A stretch of DNA of 64,000 nucleotides from Allostella vacuolata. Its GTDB lineage: Bacteria; Pseudomonadota; Alphaproteobacteria; ATCC43930; Allostellaceae. Under the pieces are notes generated by a model. It had not been told where the DNA came from. It ran no database searches and was given only the letters and a program-made list of their open reading frames with translations. Within the stretch, counting starts at the first letter, position 1. Each line of letters starts with the position of its first letter. The stretch is taken from contig AP019702.1 of the NCBI GenBank assembly GCA_006739055.1, positions 3,125,388 through 3,189,387 on the forward strand, given 5' to 3'. The translations under genes were made by a program, and so were the position numbers. Of this stretch, positions 34,867 to 42,902 are shown piece by piece.

Positions 34867-36475
34867 CCGCGGGCGCGCGATCCTTGGCCACAGCGTCGGC
34901 GCGCTGCGTGGCATAGCGCCGCTCGAACTCCGCGATGGGCTTGGCCCTGGCGAAGAACCAGCCCTGCCCCAGCTCGACGTGCCGCGCCTTCAGGAACTCG
35001 AGCTGGCGCGCCGTCTCGATACCTTCGGCGATCAGCTTGATGCCGCGCTCCTGGGCCATCTCGATGATGTGGCAGATGGTCTGCTTGGTGGTCTCGCTGT
35101 CGTCGACGCGGGCCAGGAAGACGCGGTCGATCTTCAGATAGTCGAGATGGAGCCGGTCGAGATAGGCCAGGTTGGAATAGCCGACGCCGAAATCGTCGGC
35201 CGCGATCCGGCAGCCGAACGCGCGCAATGCGGCGATCGCCCGCTCGACCGGCTCGGTATCGACGATCTCCCGCTCGGTCAGCTCGATGTGGATGTTCTGG
35301 GGCAGTATCCCATACCGCGCCACCAGTTCGCGCAGCGAGCGGGCGACGGTCGGCGACAGCAGGTCGGACGCCGTCATGTTCAAGCTGAAGAAGAAGTCGG
35401 GGAAGCGCCGGGCCAGCGGCGCCATCTCGGCGAGCGCGGTGCGCATGACGCGCATGGTGACCTGATGCATCAGGCCATGCTTTTCGGCCAGCGGTATGAA
35501 GACGGCCGGGGATACCCATTCGCCGCCCGGCCGGCGCCAGCGCAGGAGCGCTTCCGCGCCGACCCATCGCCCGCTGCGGATATCGACGATCGGCTGGTAG
35601 TGCACCACCAGTTCGTTCCGCCGCAGGCCGGCGCGCAGCAGCGCCTGCATCGTGCTGTTGCGCCGGACCGCGTACCGGCAGATCAGCATCAGGACGCCCC
35701 CGACGGCCAGGCAGAGTGGAACCAGCAGCAGCGCCAGCCTCTCCGCGTCGCGGCTGACCACGTCGGCGGGAATGGCCGCATACCCCGCATACGGCCAGGT
35801 CGAGCTGTGGCGCCAGGCCACGAGGTGGGCATCGGTCAGCCGCCAGCCGGATGCCTGTCGTTCGGCATCGGCCGACCATGCGTGATCGACCGGCCCGTAG
35901 CTGACGAGGAACTGGCGGGTGCTGCGGGTGATCACGGCAAGCGAGATCGACGGGCCGCCGGCAGGCGGCGTGAATACGAGGCGCGGATGGATCATGCCGG
36001 TATAGCCGCTGGGCGCGGTCGCCAGGAGCAGCCGGGTCTCCGGTCCGATCGCGAGCCGGCGGTCCCGTCGGGTGGTGACCCCGCTGAAGCTGTCGAAATC
36101 GGGCGATCCGACCTGCAGGGCTGGATCATGGCGCCCGAACGACGAGCAGCGCAGTTCGTCGTCCTTCACGTAGCCGACGCCGGCAAGCCGGTCGGAGCGG
36201 ATCGCGACCGACCGCATCAGCGCCAGGCTGCCCTCCGAGCAGGGCTCCGTGCTGGACGCTTCGAGCGCGGTGAACGCCTGGCGCAGCTGCTCCCGGATCA
36301 CTTCCGCCTGGCGCAGTACTTCCCCGGCCAGAAGCTCCATGTGACCCCGGTGCCTGTCCAGGCTCACCTGGTGCGCCAGATAGATGGCCCCGACAACCAG
36401 CAGAGTGAGCGCAGCCGGGGCGATCAGGGCGATGGCAACCCGTTTCCGGTCGATCGAGGCCATCCAGCCGGCCAT
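34841..36475 (-). CDS. CSS-motif EAL-domain cyclic-di-GMP phosphodiesterase
   Basis: The protein has 544 residues from ATG 36475. Two membrane helices (about residues 15-33 and 240-262) flank a periplasmic CSS-type sensor domain with EPCSEGSLALM and the diagnostic DDELRCSSFG. The EAL domain is complete: HYQPIVDIRSGRWVGAEALL, FSLNMTASDLL, ELTEREI, ADDFGVGYSNLAYL, KIDRVF and IAEGIET. In E. coli PdeC-type proteins the two CSS cysteines form a DsbA/DsbB-controlled disulfide that sets activity. It is therefore expected to be an active, redox-regulated c-di-GMP hydrolase. There is no GGDEF domain. Confidence 0.92.
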   Translation of the reverse strand: MAGWMASIDRKRVAIALIAPAALTLLVVGAIYLAHQVSLDRHRGHMELLAGEVLRQAEVIREQLRQAFTALEASSTEPCSEGSLALMRSVAIRSDRLAGVGYVKDDELRCSSFGRHDPALQVGSPDFDSFSGVTTRRDRRLAIGPETRLLLATAPSGYTGMIHPRLVFTPPAGGPSISLAVITRSTRQFLVSYGPVDHAWSADAERQASGWRLTDAHLVAWRHSSTWPYAGYAAIPADVVSRDAERLALLLVPLCLAVGGVLMLICRYAVRRNSTMQALLRAGLRRNELVVHYQPIVDIRSGRWVGAEALLRWRRPGGEWVSPAVFIPLAEKHGLMHQVTMRVMRTALAEMAPLARRFPDFFFSLNMTASDLLSPTVARSLRELVARYGILPQNIHIELTEREIVDTEPVERAIAALRAFGCRIAADDFGVGYSNLAYLDRLHLDYLKIDRVFLARVDDSETTKQTICHIIEMAQERGIKLIAEGIETARQLEFLKARHVELGQGWFFARAKPIAEFERRYATQRADAVAKDRAPAVTGGPSLA

Positions 36476-36610
36476 CTCCGATTGTGACACCAAGCTTGGA
36501 TAGAACTCTTCGGTTTCCGTTTCGTCAATCGACCGCGACGCTCTGGCCAGCGGGCGCGGTGGCCGGCGATGCTCGGCCGGTGTCAGCCTCCCGCCCCGGA
36601 GACTTCCGCA

Positions 36611-37396
36611 ATGCTCCACGCCCTCTCCGCCGACCAGATCGATCGCTTCATCGCGGATGGATTCGTCCGCCTGGATGCGGCGTTCCCCTGCCACCTGGCC
36701 GACGAGGGCCGGGCGATCCTGTGGCGGGACACCGGGTGCGACCCGGAGGATCCCTCGACCTGGACACGGCCGGTGATCCGCCTCGGCCTCTACGGCGAGG
36801 CCCCCTTCGCCGCGGCGGCGAACGCTCCGGTACTGCAGGCGGCCTTCGACCAGCTCGTCGGCGCCGGGCGATGGCTGGCCCGTCCCAACCTCGGCACCTT
36901 CCCGGTTCGCTTCCCCTCCTCGGCCGACCCGGGGGATGTCGGCTGGCATATCGATGTCAGCTTCGGCACCGAGGATCCGGACTTCCTGAACTGGCGGGCC
37001 AACATCGTCTCGCGCGGGCGCGCGCTCCTGATGCTGTTCCTGTTCTCCGACGTCACGCCGGGCGACGCGCCGACGCGCATCCGGGTCGGATCGCATCGCG
37101 ACATCGCCCGCCAGCTGGCGCCGGCCGGCGCGGCGGGGCTGACGCTGCGCGAGCTGGCGGCGGACGGCTTCGCCGGTTCGGCCCACCGGCCGGAGACGAC
37201 GGCGACCGGATCCGCGGGCACGGTCTATCTGTGCCACCCGTTCCTGGTGCACTCGGCCCAGCCGAACCGGGCCGGGCGGCCTCGCTTCATGGCCCAGCCG
37301 CCGCTGCTCCCGGCCGGTCCGATGGATCCGTGGCGCACCGACGGCGCCGCCTCGCCCGTCGAGCGCGCGATCCGGGACGCGCTCGACGGCGATTGA
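36611..37396 (+). CDS. Phytanoyl-CoA dioxygenase (PhyH) family protein
   Basis: The protein has 261 residues from ATG 36611, with GGAG 10 bases upstream. This Fe(II)/2-oxoglutarate oxygenase family is marked by the metal-binding WHIDVSFG (HxD) and a distal histidine in YLCHPFLVHSAQPN, with a downstream arginine (RAGRPR) for 2-oxoglutarate. Both metal-site motifs are intact. The substrate is unknown; relatives hydroxylate fatty acyl-CoA, ectoine or natural products. It lies between divergent EAL and convergent LLM genes and is probably monocistronic. Confidence 0.85.
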   Translation: MLHALSADQIDRFIADGFVRLDAAFPCHLADEGRAILWRDTGCDPEDPSTWTRPVIRLGLYGEAPFAAAANAPVLQAAFDQLVGAGRWLARPNLGTFPVRFPSSADPGDVGWHIDVSFGTEDPDFLNWRANIVSRGRALLMLFLFSDVTPGDAPTRIRVGSHRDIARQLAPAGAAGLTLRELAADGFAGSAHRPETTATGSAGTVYLCHPFLVHSAQPNRAGRPRFMAQPPLLPAGPMDPWRTDGAASPVERAIRDALDGD

Positions 37397-37400
37397 GCGT

Positions 37401-38726
37401 CTACGCGAAGAAGCGGTTCGCCGGCCGCGGCAGGCCGAGATTGTCGCGCAGGGTCGGTCCCTCGTACTCGGTGCGGAAGATGCCGCGGCGCTGCAGCTCG
37501 GGCACCACCTGCAGGACGAAGTCGTCGAGCCCGCCCGGAAGGTAGGGGAACATGACGTTGAAGCCGTCGCAGGCCTCCGTCTCCAGCCATTCCTGCATCT
37601 CGTCGGCGATGTCCGCGGCGGCGCCGACGAAGGCGGCCCCGGCATAGCCGCCGAGCCGCTGGGCCAGCTGGCGCACGGTCAGGTTCTCGCGCCGGCCGAG
37701 CGCGATCGCCCGCTCGCGCCCGCTCCGGCTGTCGTTGGTCTCCGGCACGTCGGGCAGGGGCGCGTCGGGATCGAACCGGCTGGCATCGACCCCGAGCGCG
37801 ATCGACAGCGAGCCGATGGCGTTGGCGTAGTGGACGAGCCCGTCGAGCCGCGCCCGCTTCTCGCGCGCCTCGTCCACGGTCCGGCCGACGACGACGAAGG
37901 CGCCGGGCAGGATCTTCAGGTGCTCGCGGTCGCGGCCCGCCGCCGCCATCCGCCCCTTCACGTCGGCATAGAAGCGCCGGGCCGCATCGATCTCGCCGCC
38001 GGCCGCGAAGACGAGTTCGGCGGTCTCCGCCGCGAGCTGCCGCCCGGCATCGGACGCGCCGGCCTGGACGATGACCGGCCAGCCCTGCACCGGCCGGGCG
38101 ATGTTGAGCGGACCGCGCACCCGGAAGAACTCCCCCCGGTGGTCGAGGACATGCATGCGCTCCGGCTCGAAATAGATGCCGGACGCCGGGTCGCGCACGA
38201 AGGCGTCGTCGGCGAAGCTGTCCCACAGGCCGGTGACGACGTCGTAGAACTCCCGCGCGCGGCGGTAGCGGCCGCCGTGCTCCATATGCTCGTCGAGGCC
38301 GAAATTGAGGGCTGCGTCGGGGTTGGAGGTGGTGACGATGTTCCATCCGGCCCGTCCGCCGCTCAGATGGTCGAGGGAGGCGAAGCGCCGCGCGACATGG
38401 TAGGGCGCATCGAAGGTGGTCGAGGCGGTGGCGACGAGGCCGATCCGCTCGGTGGCACCGGCCAGGGCGGACAGCAGCGTGAAGGGCTCGAACGAGGTGA
38501 CGGTGTGGCTGCGCTTCAGCGCCTCCACCGGCATGTTCAGCACCGCCAGGTGGTCGGCCATGAAGAAGGCATCGAACTTCGCCCGCTCCAGCGTCTGCGC
38601 GAAGCGCTTCAGGTGCGCGAAGTTGAAGTTGGCGTCGGCGAAGGCGCCCGGATAGCGCCAGGCGCCGGTATGGATGCTGACCGGGCGCATGAAGGCGCCG
38701 AGCTTCAATTGCCGCGGCTGGGCCAT
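37401..38726 (-). CDS. LLM flavin-dependent monooxygenase, NtaA/SnaA/DszA type
   Basis: The protein has 441 residues from ATG 38726, with GGAG 6 bases upstream. The pattern KLGAFMRPVSIHTGAWRYPG, AGWNIVTTSNPDAALNFGLD and REFYDVVTGLWDSF identifies the bacterial luciferase-like branch containing nitrilotriacetate monooxygenase (NtaA) and dibenzothiophene-sulfone monooxygenase (DszA). These use FMNH2 and O2 and need a separate flavin reductase, which is not nearby. The substrate is unknown, perhaps a sulfonated, chelating or aromatic compound. The frame upstream to 39065 is antisense noise. Confidence 0.88.
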   Translation of the reverse strand: MAQPRQLKLGAFMRPVSIHTGAWRYPGAFADANFNFAHLKRFAQTLERAKFDAFFMADHLAVLNMPVEALKRSHTVTSFEPFTLLSALAGATERIGLVATASTTFDAPYHVARRFASLDHLSGGRAGWNIVTTSNPDAALNFGLDEHMEHGGRYRRAREFYDVVTGLWDSFADDAFVRDPASGIYFEPERMHVLDHRGEFFRVRGPLNIARPVQGWPVIVQAGASDAGRQLAAETAELVFAAGGEIDAARRFYADVKGRMAAAGRDREHLKILPGAFVVVGRTVDEAREKRARLDGLVHYANAIGSLSIALGVDASRFDPDAPLPDVPETNDSRSGRERAIALGRRENLTVRQLAQRLGGYAGAAFVGAAADIADEMQEWLETEACDGFNVMFPYLPGGLDDFVLQVVPELQRRGIFRTEYEGPTLRDNLGLPRPANRFFA

Positions 38727-38766
38727 GGGATGCTCCGAGGGACGAGATGGAGGGATCGGCAGGGGG

Positions 38767-39279
38767 TCAGCGCCGGCCGGCCAGGACCTTCCAGCCGCGG
38801 CGGCCGGTGCAATCGCGGGTCTGTCGCCAGAAGACGAGCCGGGGCGGGGCCTGCGGGCCGGCGATCCGCCACCGCGCCTCGCTGCGGCAGATGTGCGCCT
38901 CGGGATCGACCGACAGCTCGGCGATCTGCCGCGTCCGAGGGTTGATCCGCGGGTTGGCGATGGCGTCCACGGGCGGCGTGCGCCCCGGGCCGGGGAACAG
39001 CAGTGTCCGGGCGCCCTGCCCGTCCGCTCCCGCCGCCAGGACGAAGGCCTGCATGTGGTTGGCATGGTTGCCGGGGCAGGTCACCTGGAACAGGAAGCCG
39101 CCCGCGAAAGCCCGCCGCTGCCCGCTCATCCCGACGCGATCACAGGTCACCCGGGCGACGACCGCGGCCGGCACCGGGTCGGCGCCGGTGTAGAAGCGGA
39201 TGTCGGCGGCCCCGGCCGCGCTGCCGGAGGCAGCCAGGGCGAGCATGGCTGCCGCCAGCCGCCGCGGGCCGCGGCTCAC
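38767..39279 (-). CDS. Hypothetical secreted protein
   Basis: The 170-residue protein has a GTG start in a GTGA overlap with the LLM gene upstream. An N-terminal signal peptide ([20 protein letters not shown]) predicts export. The mature part has cysteines in [26 protein letters not shown] and RDCTGRRGW, perhaps two disulfides. No family is recognised with confidence. It lies between two flavin monooxygenases, so it may bind or sense the same substrate; that is inference from position only. Confidence 0.6.
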   Translation of the reverse strand: MSRGPRRLAAAMLALAASGSAAGAADIRFYTGADPVPAAVVARVTCDRVGMSGQRRAFAGGFLFQVTCPGNHANHMQAFVLAAGADGQGARTLLFPGPGRTPPVDAIANPRINPRTRQIAELSVDPEAHICRSEARWRIAGPQAPPRLVFWRQTRDCTGRRGWKVLAGRR

Positions 39280-40292
39280 ACTGCGCGCAGGGTTGCGGGC
39301 CGCGCCGGCGCGATCCCCGCCGCCTCGGCGATCAGCTCGATCGAGCGCAGGCGGGCGCCGTGGTCGAAGACGTCGGAGACGACGATCAGCTCGTCCGCCC
39401 CGGTCTCCTGCACCAGGGCCTCGAGCCCGGCTGCGACGGTGGTGGGCGAGCCGACGACGGAGCGGGCCAGCATGCGCATCACCTGCGCCTTCTCCTGCGC
39501 GGTCCAGTAGGTCTCGATGTTGTCGATCGGCGCCTTGGCCAGGCCGCGGGCGCCGCGGAACATGCCGGTAAAGGACATCTTCTGGGTCGTCGCCAGCCGC
39601 ATCGCGGCGGCGTCGCTGTCGGCCGCGATGACGTTGACGCCGACCATGGCGTAGGGCCGCTCGAGCTGCTGCGAGGGCTTGAAGCGGCTGCGGTAGATGT
39701 CGAGCGCCGGCAGCAGCAGGTCGGGCGCGAAATGCGAGGCGAAGGCGTAGGGCAGGCCGAGCTCGGCCGCCAGCATGGCGCCGAAATGGCTGGAGCCCAG
39801 GATCCACAGCGGCACCTCGGTGCCGGCTGCCGGCACCGCCTCGATGCGCTGGTGCGGCGCCTTCGGCGCCAGGTAGGCCTGCAGCTCCAGCACGTCCTGC
39901 GGGAAGGTGTCGGCCGCGTCGGGCGAGCGCCGCAGCGCGCGCAGGGTGAACTGGTCGGTGCCGGGCGCCCGCCCGAGGCCGAGGTCGACTCGGCCCGGGA
40001 AGAGCTGCGCCAGCGTGCCGAACTGCTCGGCGATCACATAGGGCGCGTGGTTGGGCAGCATGATGCCGCCGGCGCCGACCCGGATGGTGCGGGTGCCGCC
40101 GGCGATGTGCGCCAGGACGACCGAGGTCGCGGCGCTGGCGATGCCGGCCATGTTGTGGTGCTCGGCCACCCAGATGCGGCTGTAGCCGAGCCGCTCCGCA
40201 TGGCCGGCCAGGTCGCGGGCGTTGGCCAGGGACTGGCGGGCATCCGCCGCTTCGGTGACGCGGACGAGTTCGAGAATCGATATCGGTGTCAT
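39276..40292 (-). CDS. LLM flavin-dependent oxidoreductase, MsnO8 type
   Basis: The protein has 338 residues from ATG 40292. The luciferase-like barrel has [49 protein letters not shown] and [12 protein letters not shown]. These signatures place it in the MsnO8/YhbW-like subgroup of luciferase-like monooxygenases. The substrate is unknown. It is the first gene of a three-gene minus-strand operon (LLM, secreted protein, NtaA-like LLM), opposite a TetR-type gene whose operator-like palindrome sits in the promoter. Confidence 0.88.
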   Translation of the reverse strand: MTPISILELVRVTEAADARQSLANARDLAGHAERLGYSRIWVAEHHNMAGIASAATSVVLAHIAGGTRTIRVGAGGIMLPNHAPYVIAEQFGTLAQLFPGRVDLGLGRAPGTDQFTLRALRRSPDAADTFPQDVLELQAYLAPKAPHQRIEAVPAAGTEVPLWILGSSHFGAMLAAELGLPYAFASHFAPDLLLPALDIYRSRFKPSQQLERPYAMVGVNVIAADSDAAAMRLATTQKMSFTGMFRGARGLAKAPIDNIETYWTAQEKAQVMRMLARSVVGSPTTVAAGLEALVQETGADELIVVSDVFDHGARLRSIELIAEAAGIAPARPATLRAV

Positions 40293-40357
40293 GGGCCGGC
40301 TCCGGGGGCTGCCCCATGGCGATCCCGGCGCCGGGCGCGCGGGGTACCATGAAGATG

Positions 40358-40374
40358 GCGGAGGCGTCCTCCGC
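40358..40374. repeat. Perfect 7-3-7 inverted repeat
   Basis: GCGGAGG-CGT-CCTCCGC is a perfect inverted repeat in the divergent LLM/TetR spacer. It shares GGAG/CTCC half-sites with the operator-like sequence at 40386-40406 and may be a second binding site. Confidence 0.4.
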
Positions 40375-40385
40375 TCGTCCGGGTT

Positions 40386-40414
40386 ATGTGGAGACTGCCT
40401 CCGTATAGTGTCAA
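40386..40414 (-). promoter_or_regulatory. LLM-operon promoter overlapping a TetR-type operator
   Basis: On the minus strand TTGACA (40414-40409) and CACATA (40390-40385) form a promoter with an 18-base spacer. An imperfect palindrome at 40386-40406 (half-sites ATGTGGAGAC and GCCTCCGTAT) fills the spacer, so a bound repressor would block transcription of the monooxygenase genes. The adjacent TetR-family gene is the likely regulator. Confidence 0.5.
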
Positions 40415-40455
40415 CCCTCCCCATGCCGGAAGCGCGATAGCATATTGGCGACAGC

Positions 40456-41037
40456 ATGACAGACGCCCCGCCCGACCTGCGCGCCGACGCGCGCCGCAAC
40501 CGCGAACGCATCCTCCAGGCGGCCGTCGGCCAGTTCACGCGCCACGGCATCGACGCCTCGCTGGAGGACGTGGCGCGTGCGGCCGGCGTCGGCGCCGGCA
40601 CGCTCTACCGCCACTTCCCTTCGCGCGAGGCGCTGATCGCGGCTGCCCTGCGCCAGGGACAGGACCGGCTGCTGGCCGAGGCCGCCCGGGCCCGCGCCCT
40701 GCCCGATGCGGACGCGGCGCTCGCCGCCTGGCTCGCGTCGCTGCAGGACTATCTCCGCACCTTCCACGGCCTGCCGGCGCCGGTCCTGGCGGCCATCGAG
40801 CAGCAGGACTCGCCGCTGGCCCTGTCCTGCGAGGCGATGGCGGCCATGACCGGCGAGTTCCTGGACCGGGCCAAGCGCGAGGGGCACGCGCGCGCCTCGG
40901 TCGAGACGGCCGACCTGTTCCTCGCCACGCTGGGCATCGCCTGGGCGGTCGACCGCGCGGCGGCGTGCGGCACCAGTACCGGCCGGGTCAACGCGATCCT
41001 GGCCCGCGGCTACCTGCGCGACGGCGGGGACCGCTAG
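40456..41037 (+). CDS. TetR/AcrR-family transcriptional regulator
   Basis: The 193-residue protein has an N-terminal helix-turn-helix ([20 protein letters not shown]) and a ligand-binding C-terminal helical domain typical of the SCO1-4-like/YcdC groups. It is divergent from the LLM monooxygenase operon, with palindromic sites between, and probably represses it until a substrate binds. ATG 40456 is used; no strong Shine-Dalgarno is visible. Its stop lies 16 bases from the convergent RpiR-type gene. Confidence 0.88.
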   Translation: MTDAPPDLRADARRNRERILQAAVGQFTRHGIDASLEDVARAAGVGAGTLYRHFPSREALIAAALRQGQDRLLAEAARARALPDADAALAAWLASLQDYLRTFHGLPAPVLAAIEQQDSPLALSCEAMAAMTGEFLDRAKREGHARASVETADLFLATLGIAWAVDRAAACGTSTGRVNAILARGYLRDGGDR

Positions 41038-41053
41038 TCCCGGGTGCTCGGGC

Positions 41054-41950
41054 TCAGTCCCCTTCCCCGTCTGCCAGCACCTCGCCCACGCCCAGGATCC
41101 GCTCCAGGCGGGACAGGGCGGGCAGCGCCCGGCCGCGGTTGCGCACGGTGATTTCCGCGATCAGGGCATTGGCGAGCGCCAGCGCGCCGACGTTGGAGTT
41201 GGCGAAGTTCTTGTTCGACGAGCACGCTGCCAGCAGCACGGTGGCATGCCGGGCCAGCGGCGACAGCGGCCCGTCGGTGATGGCGATGACCTTCGCCCCT
41301 TCCGCCGCGGCGAAGTCGGCGGCACGGACGGTGAGGCGCGTGTAGCGCGGGAAGCCGATCGCGACCAGCACGTCGCCGACCTCCATGCCGGCCAGCCGGT
41401 CGAGCGCCTCGCCGCGCGCCGGGTCGACCAGCCTGACGGTCCCCAGCGTCTGGTTCAAGTGGTGATAGAGGGTGTAGGCGACGACGAACGAGCTGCGCAG
41501 GCCGATCACGAAGATCCGCCTGGCGTCCGAGATGAGCTGCACTGCCGTCGCCAGATCGCCTGCCGTCAGGGCCCGCTCGGTCGCCGCGACATCGGCCAGG
41601 TCGTCGGCAAAGGATTGTGCCGCCGGCGTCTGGCGCGTCGGGTCGTCGGCATAGCGGGTCAGGCGCTGGGCCGGGGCCAGGTGCCGGCGCATCCGGTCCT
41701 GCAATTCGCGCCGCAGGGCCGGGTAGCCATCATAGCCGATCGCCGCGGCGAACCGGACCACGGTCGACTCGCTGAGGCCGAGGCGGGCGGCAACCTGGGC
41801 CGCCGGCAGCAGCGCCACCTCCTCCGGATGGGACAGGATCAGCTCGGCGACCGTGCGCCCGCCGCCGCCCAGGTTCGCGGATGCCTGGCGGATCCGCTCG
41901 ATCACGTCGGCCGGGGGCGGATCGCCCGGAGCGGTCTCGGTCCTGTCCAT
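41054..41950 (-). CDS. MurR/RpiR-family transcriptional regulator
   Basis: The 298-residue protein has an N-terminal HTH_6 domain (LGLSESTVVRFAAAIGYDGY) and a C-terminal SIS domain (IFVIGLRSSFVVAYTLYHHL, VLVAIGFPRYTRLTVRAADF). SIS domains usually sense phosphosugars; family members control MurNAc, glucose or inositol catabolism. Some RpiR-type regulators sit beside non-sugar catabolic genes. It is divergent from the DUF1445-Hyu-Tct operon, and repeated GGAAAT elements lie in the shared spacer. It is the natural candidate regulator of that operon. Confidence 0.9.
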   Translation of the reverse strand: MDRTETAPGDPPPADVIERIRQASANLGGGGRTVAELILSHPEEVALLPAAQVAARLGLSESTVVRFAAAIGYDGYPALRRELQDRMRRHLAPAQRLTRYADDPTRQTPAAQSFADDLADVAATERALTAGDLATAVQLISDARRIFVIGLRSSFVVAYTLYHHLNQTLGTVRLVDPARGEALDRLAGMEVGDVLVAIGFPRYTRLTVRAADFAAAEGAKVIAITDGPLSPLARHATVLLAACSSNKNFANSNVGALALANALIAEITVRNRGRALPALSRLERILGVGEVLADGEGD

Positions 41951-41985
41951 CCCCTTCCCCTCCCGATTTGCGCTTCGATCGCACG

Positions 41986-42060
41986 TTGACAGACGGCGTC
42001 CGTGCGGGAAATCTATGCAGGAAATCTTGCAGACAAAGAAGCCGTAAGACGGAAATTCCC
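41986..42060 (+). promoter_or_regulatory. Operon promoter region with repeated GGAAAT elements
   Basis: The RpiR/DUF1445 spacer contains TTGACA (41986-41991), then a tandem direct repeat GGAAATCTATGCA (42007-42019) / GGAAATCTTGCA (42020-42031), and a third GGAAATTCCC (42051-42060). A weak -10 (AAATCT, 17 bases after TTGACA) overlaps the first repeat. The repeats are candidate binding sites for the adjacent RpiR-type regulator. Confidence 0.5.
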
Positions 42061-42087
42061 CACCATCGGCGACGGAGTGTTCGGACC

Positions 42088-42885
42088 ATGTTGCGACAGG
42101 AACTGGCCGGTGCGACGGGCGCGGAGGTCCGCGCCGCCGTGCGCCAAGGGCGCTGGACCCGCACGACCCATGGTGTCGCCAACGGCTATGTCCAGGCCAA
42201 CCTGGCGATCGTGCCCGAGAAGTACGCCTTCGACTTCCTGCGCTTCTGCCAGCGCAACCCCAAGCCCTGCCCGATCATCGACGTGACGGATCCGGGCGAC
42301 CCGGAAGCCCGGCTGTCGGCGCCCGGCAGCGACCTGCGCACCGACCTGCCCGGCTACCGCGTCTATCGCGATGGCAAGCTGGTCGAGGAAGTGCCCTCGA
42401 TCGCCGATCGTTGGCGGCCCGACCATGTCGGCTTCCTGCTCGGTTGCAGCCTGTCCTTCGACGCGGTGATGACCGAGGCCGGCATCCCGCTGCGCCACCT
42501 GGCCGAGGAGCAGGGCCGCGTCTCGGTCTACGTCTCCGGCATCCGCTGCAACCCCGCCGGGATGTTCGACGGGCCGATGGTGGTCAGCATGCGGCCGATC
42601 CCGCGGCGCCTGCTGGTCCGCACGATCGAGGTCACGTCGCGCTACCCGATGGCCCATGGCGGCCCGGTCCATGTCGGCGACCCGGCCGAGATCGGCATCG
42701 CCGACCCGACCCGGGTCGACTGGGGCCGCTGGAACCCGCCGGCCGCCGACGAGGTACCGGTCTTCTGGGCCTGCGGAATCACCCCCCAGGCGGTCGCGAT
42801 GGCGGCCGGCATTCCCGAGATGATCACCCATTCCGCCGGCCACATGTTCGTGACCGACATCCGGCTCGGCAGCACCATTCAGTAG
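42088..42885 (+). CDS. DUF1445 / D-glutamate-cyclase-family protein (putative hydro-lyase)
   Basis: The protein has 265 residues, full length for the bacterial UPF0317/YcsI family. Signatures include ANLAIVPEKYAFDFLRFCQR, DLRTDLPGYRVYRDG, FLLGCSLSFDAVM and the C-terminal ITHSAGHMFVTD. The mitochondrial member DGLUCY converts D-glutamate to 5-oxo-D-proline; bacterial members are annotated as hydro-lyases and often lie beside 5-oxoprolinase genes. That is the case here, with HyuA/HyuB next. It is the first gene of a ten-gene operon, 17 bases from hyuA. Confidence 0.88.
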   Translation: MLRQELAGATGAEVRAAVRQGRWTRTTHGVANGYVQANLAIVPEKYAFDFLRFCQRNPKPCPIIDVTDPGDPEARLSAPGSDLRTDLPGYRVYRDGKLVEEVPSIADRWRPDHVGFLLGCSLSFDAVMTEAGIPLRHLAEEQGRVSVYVSGIRCNPAGMFDGPMVVSMRPIPRRLLVRTIEVTSRYPMAHGGPVHVGDPAEIGIADPTRVDWGRWNPPAADEVPVFWACGITPQAVAMAAGIPEMITHSAGHMFVTDIRLGSTIQ

Positions 42886-42902
42886 GCGAGGCGACAACCC
42901 CG

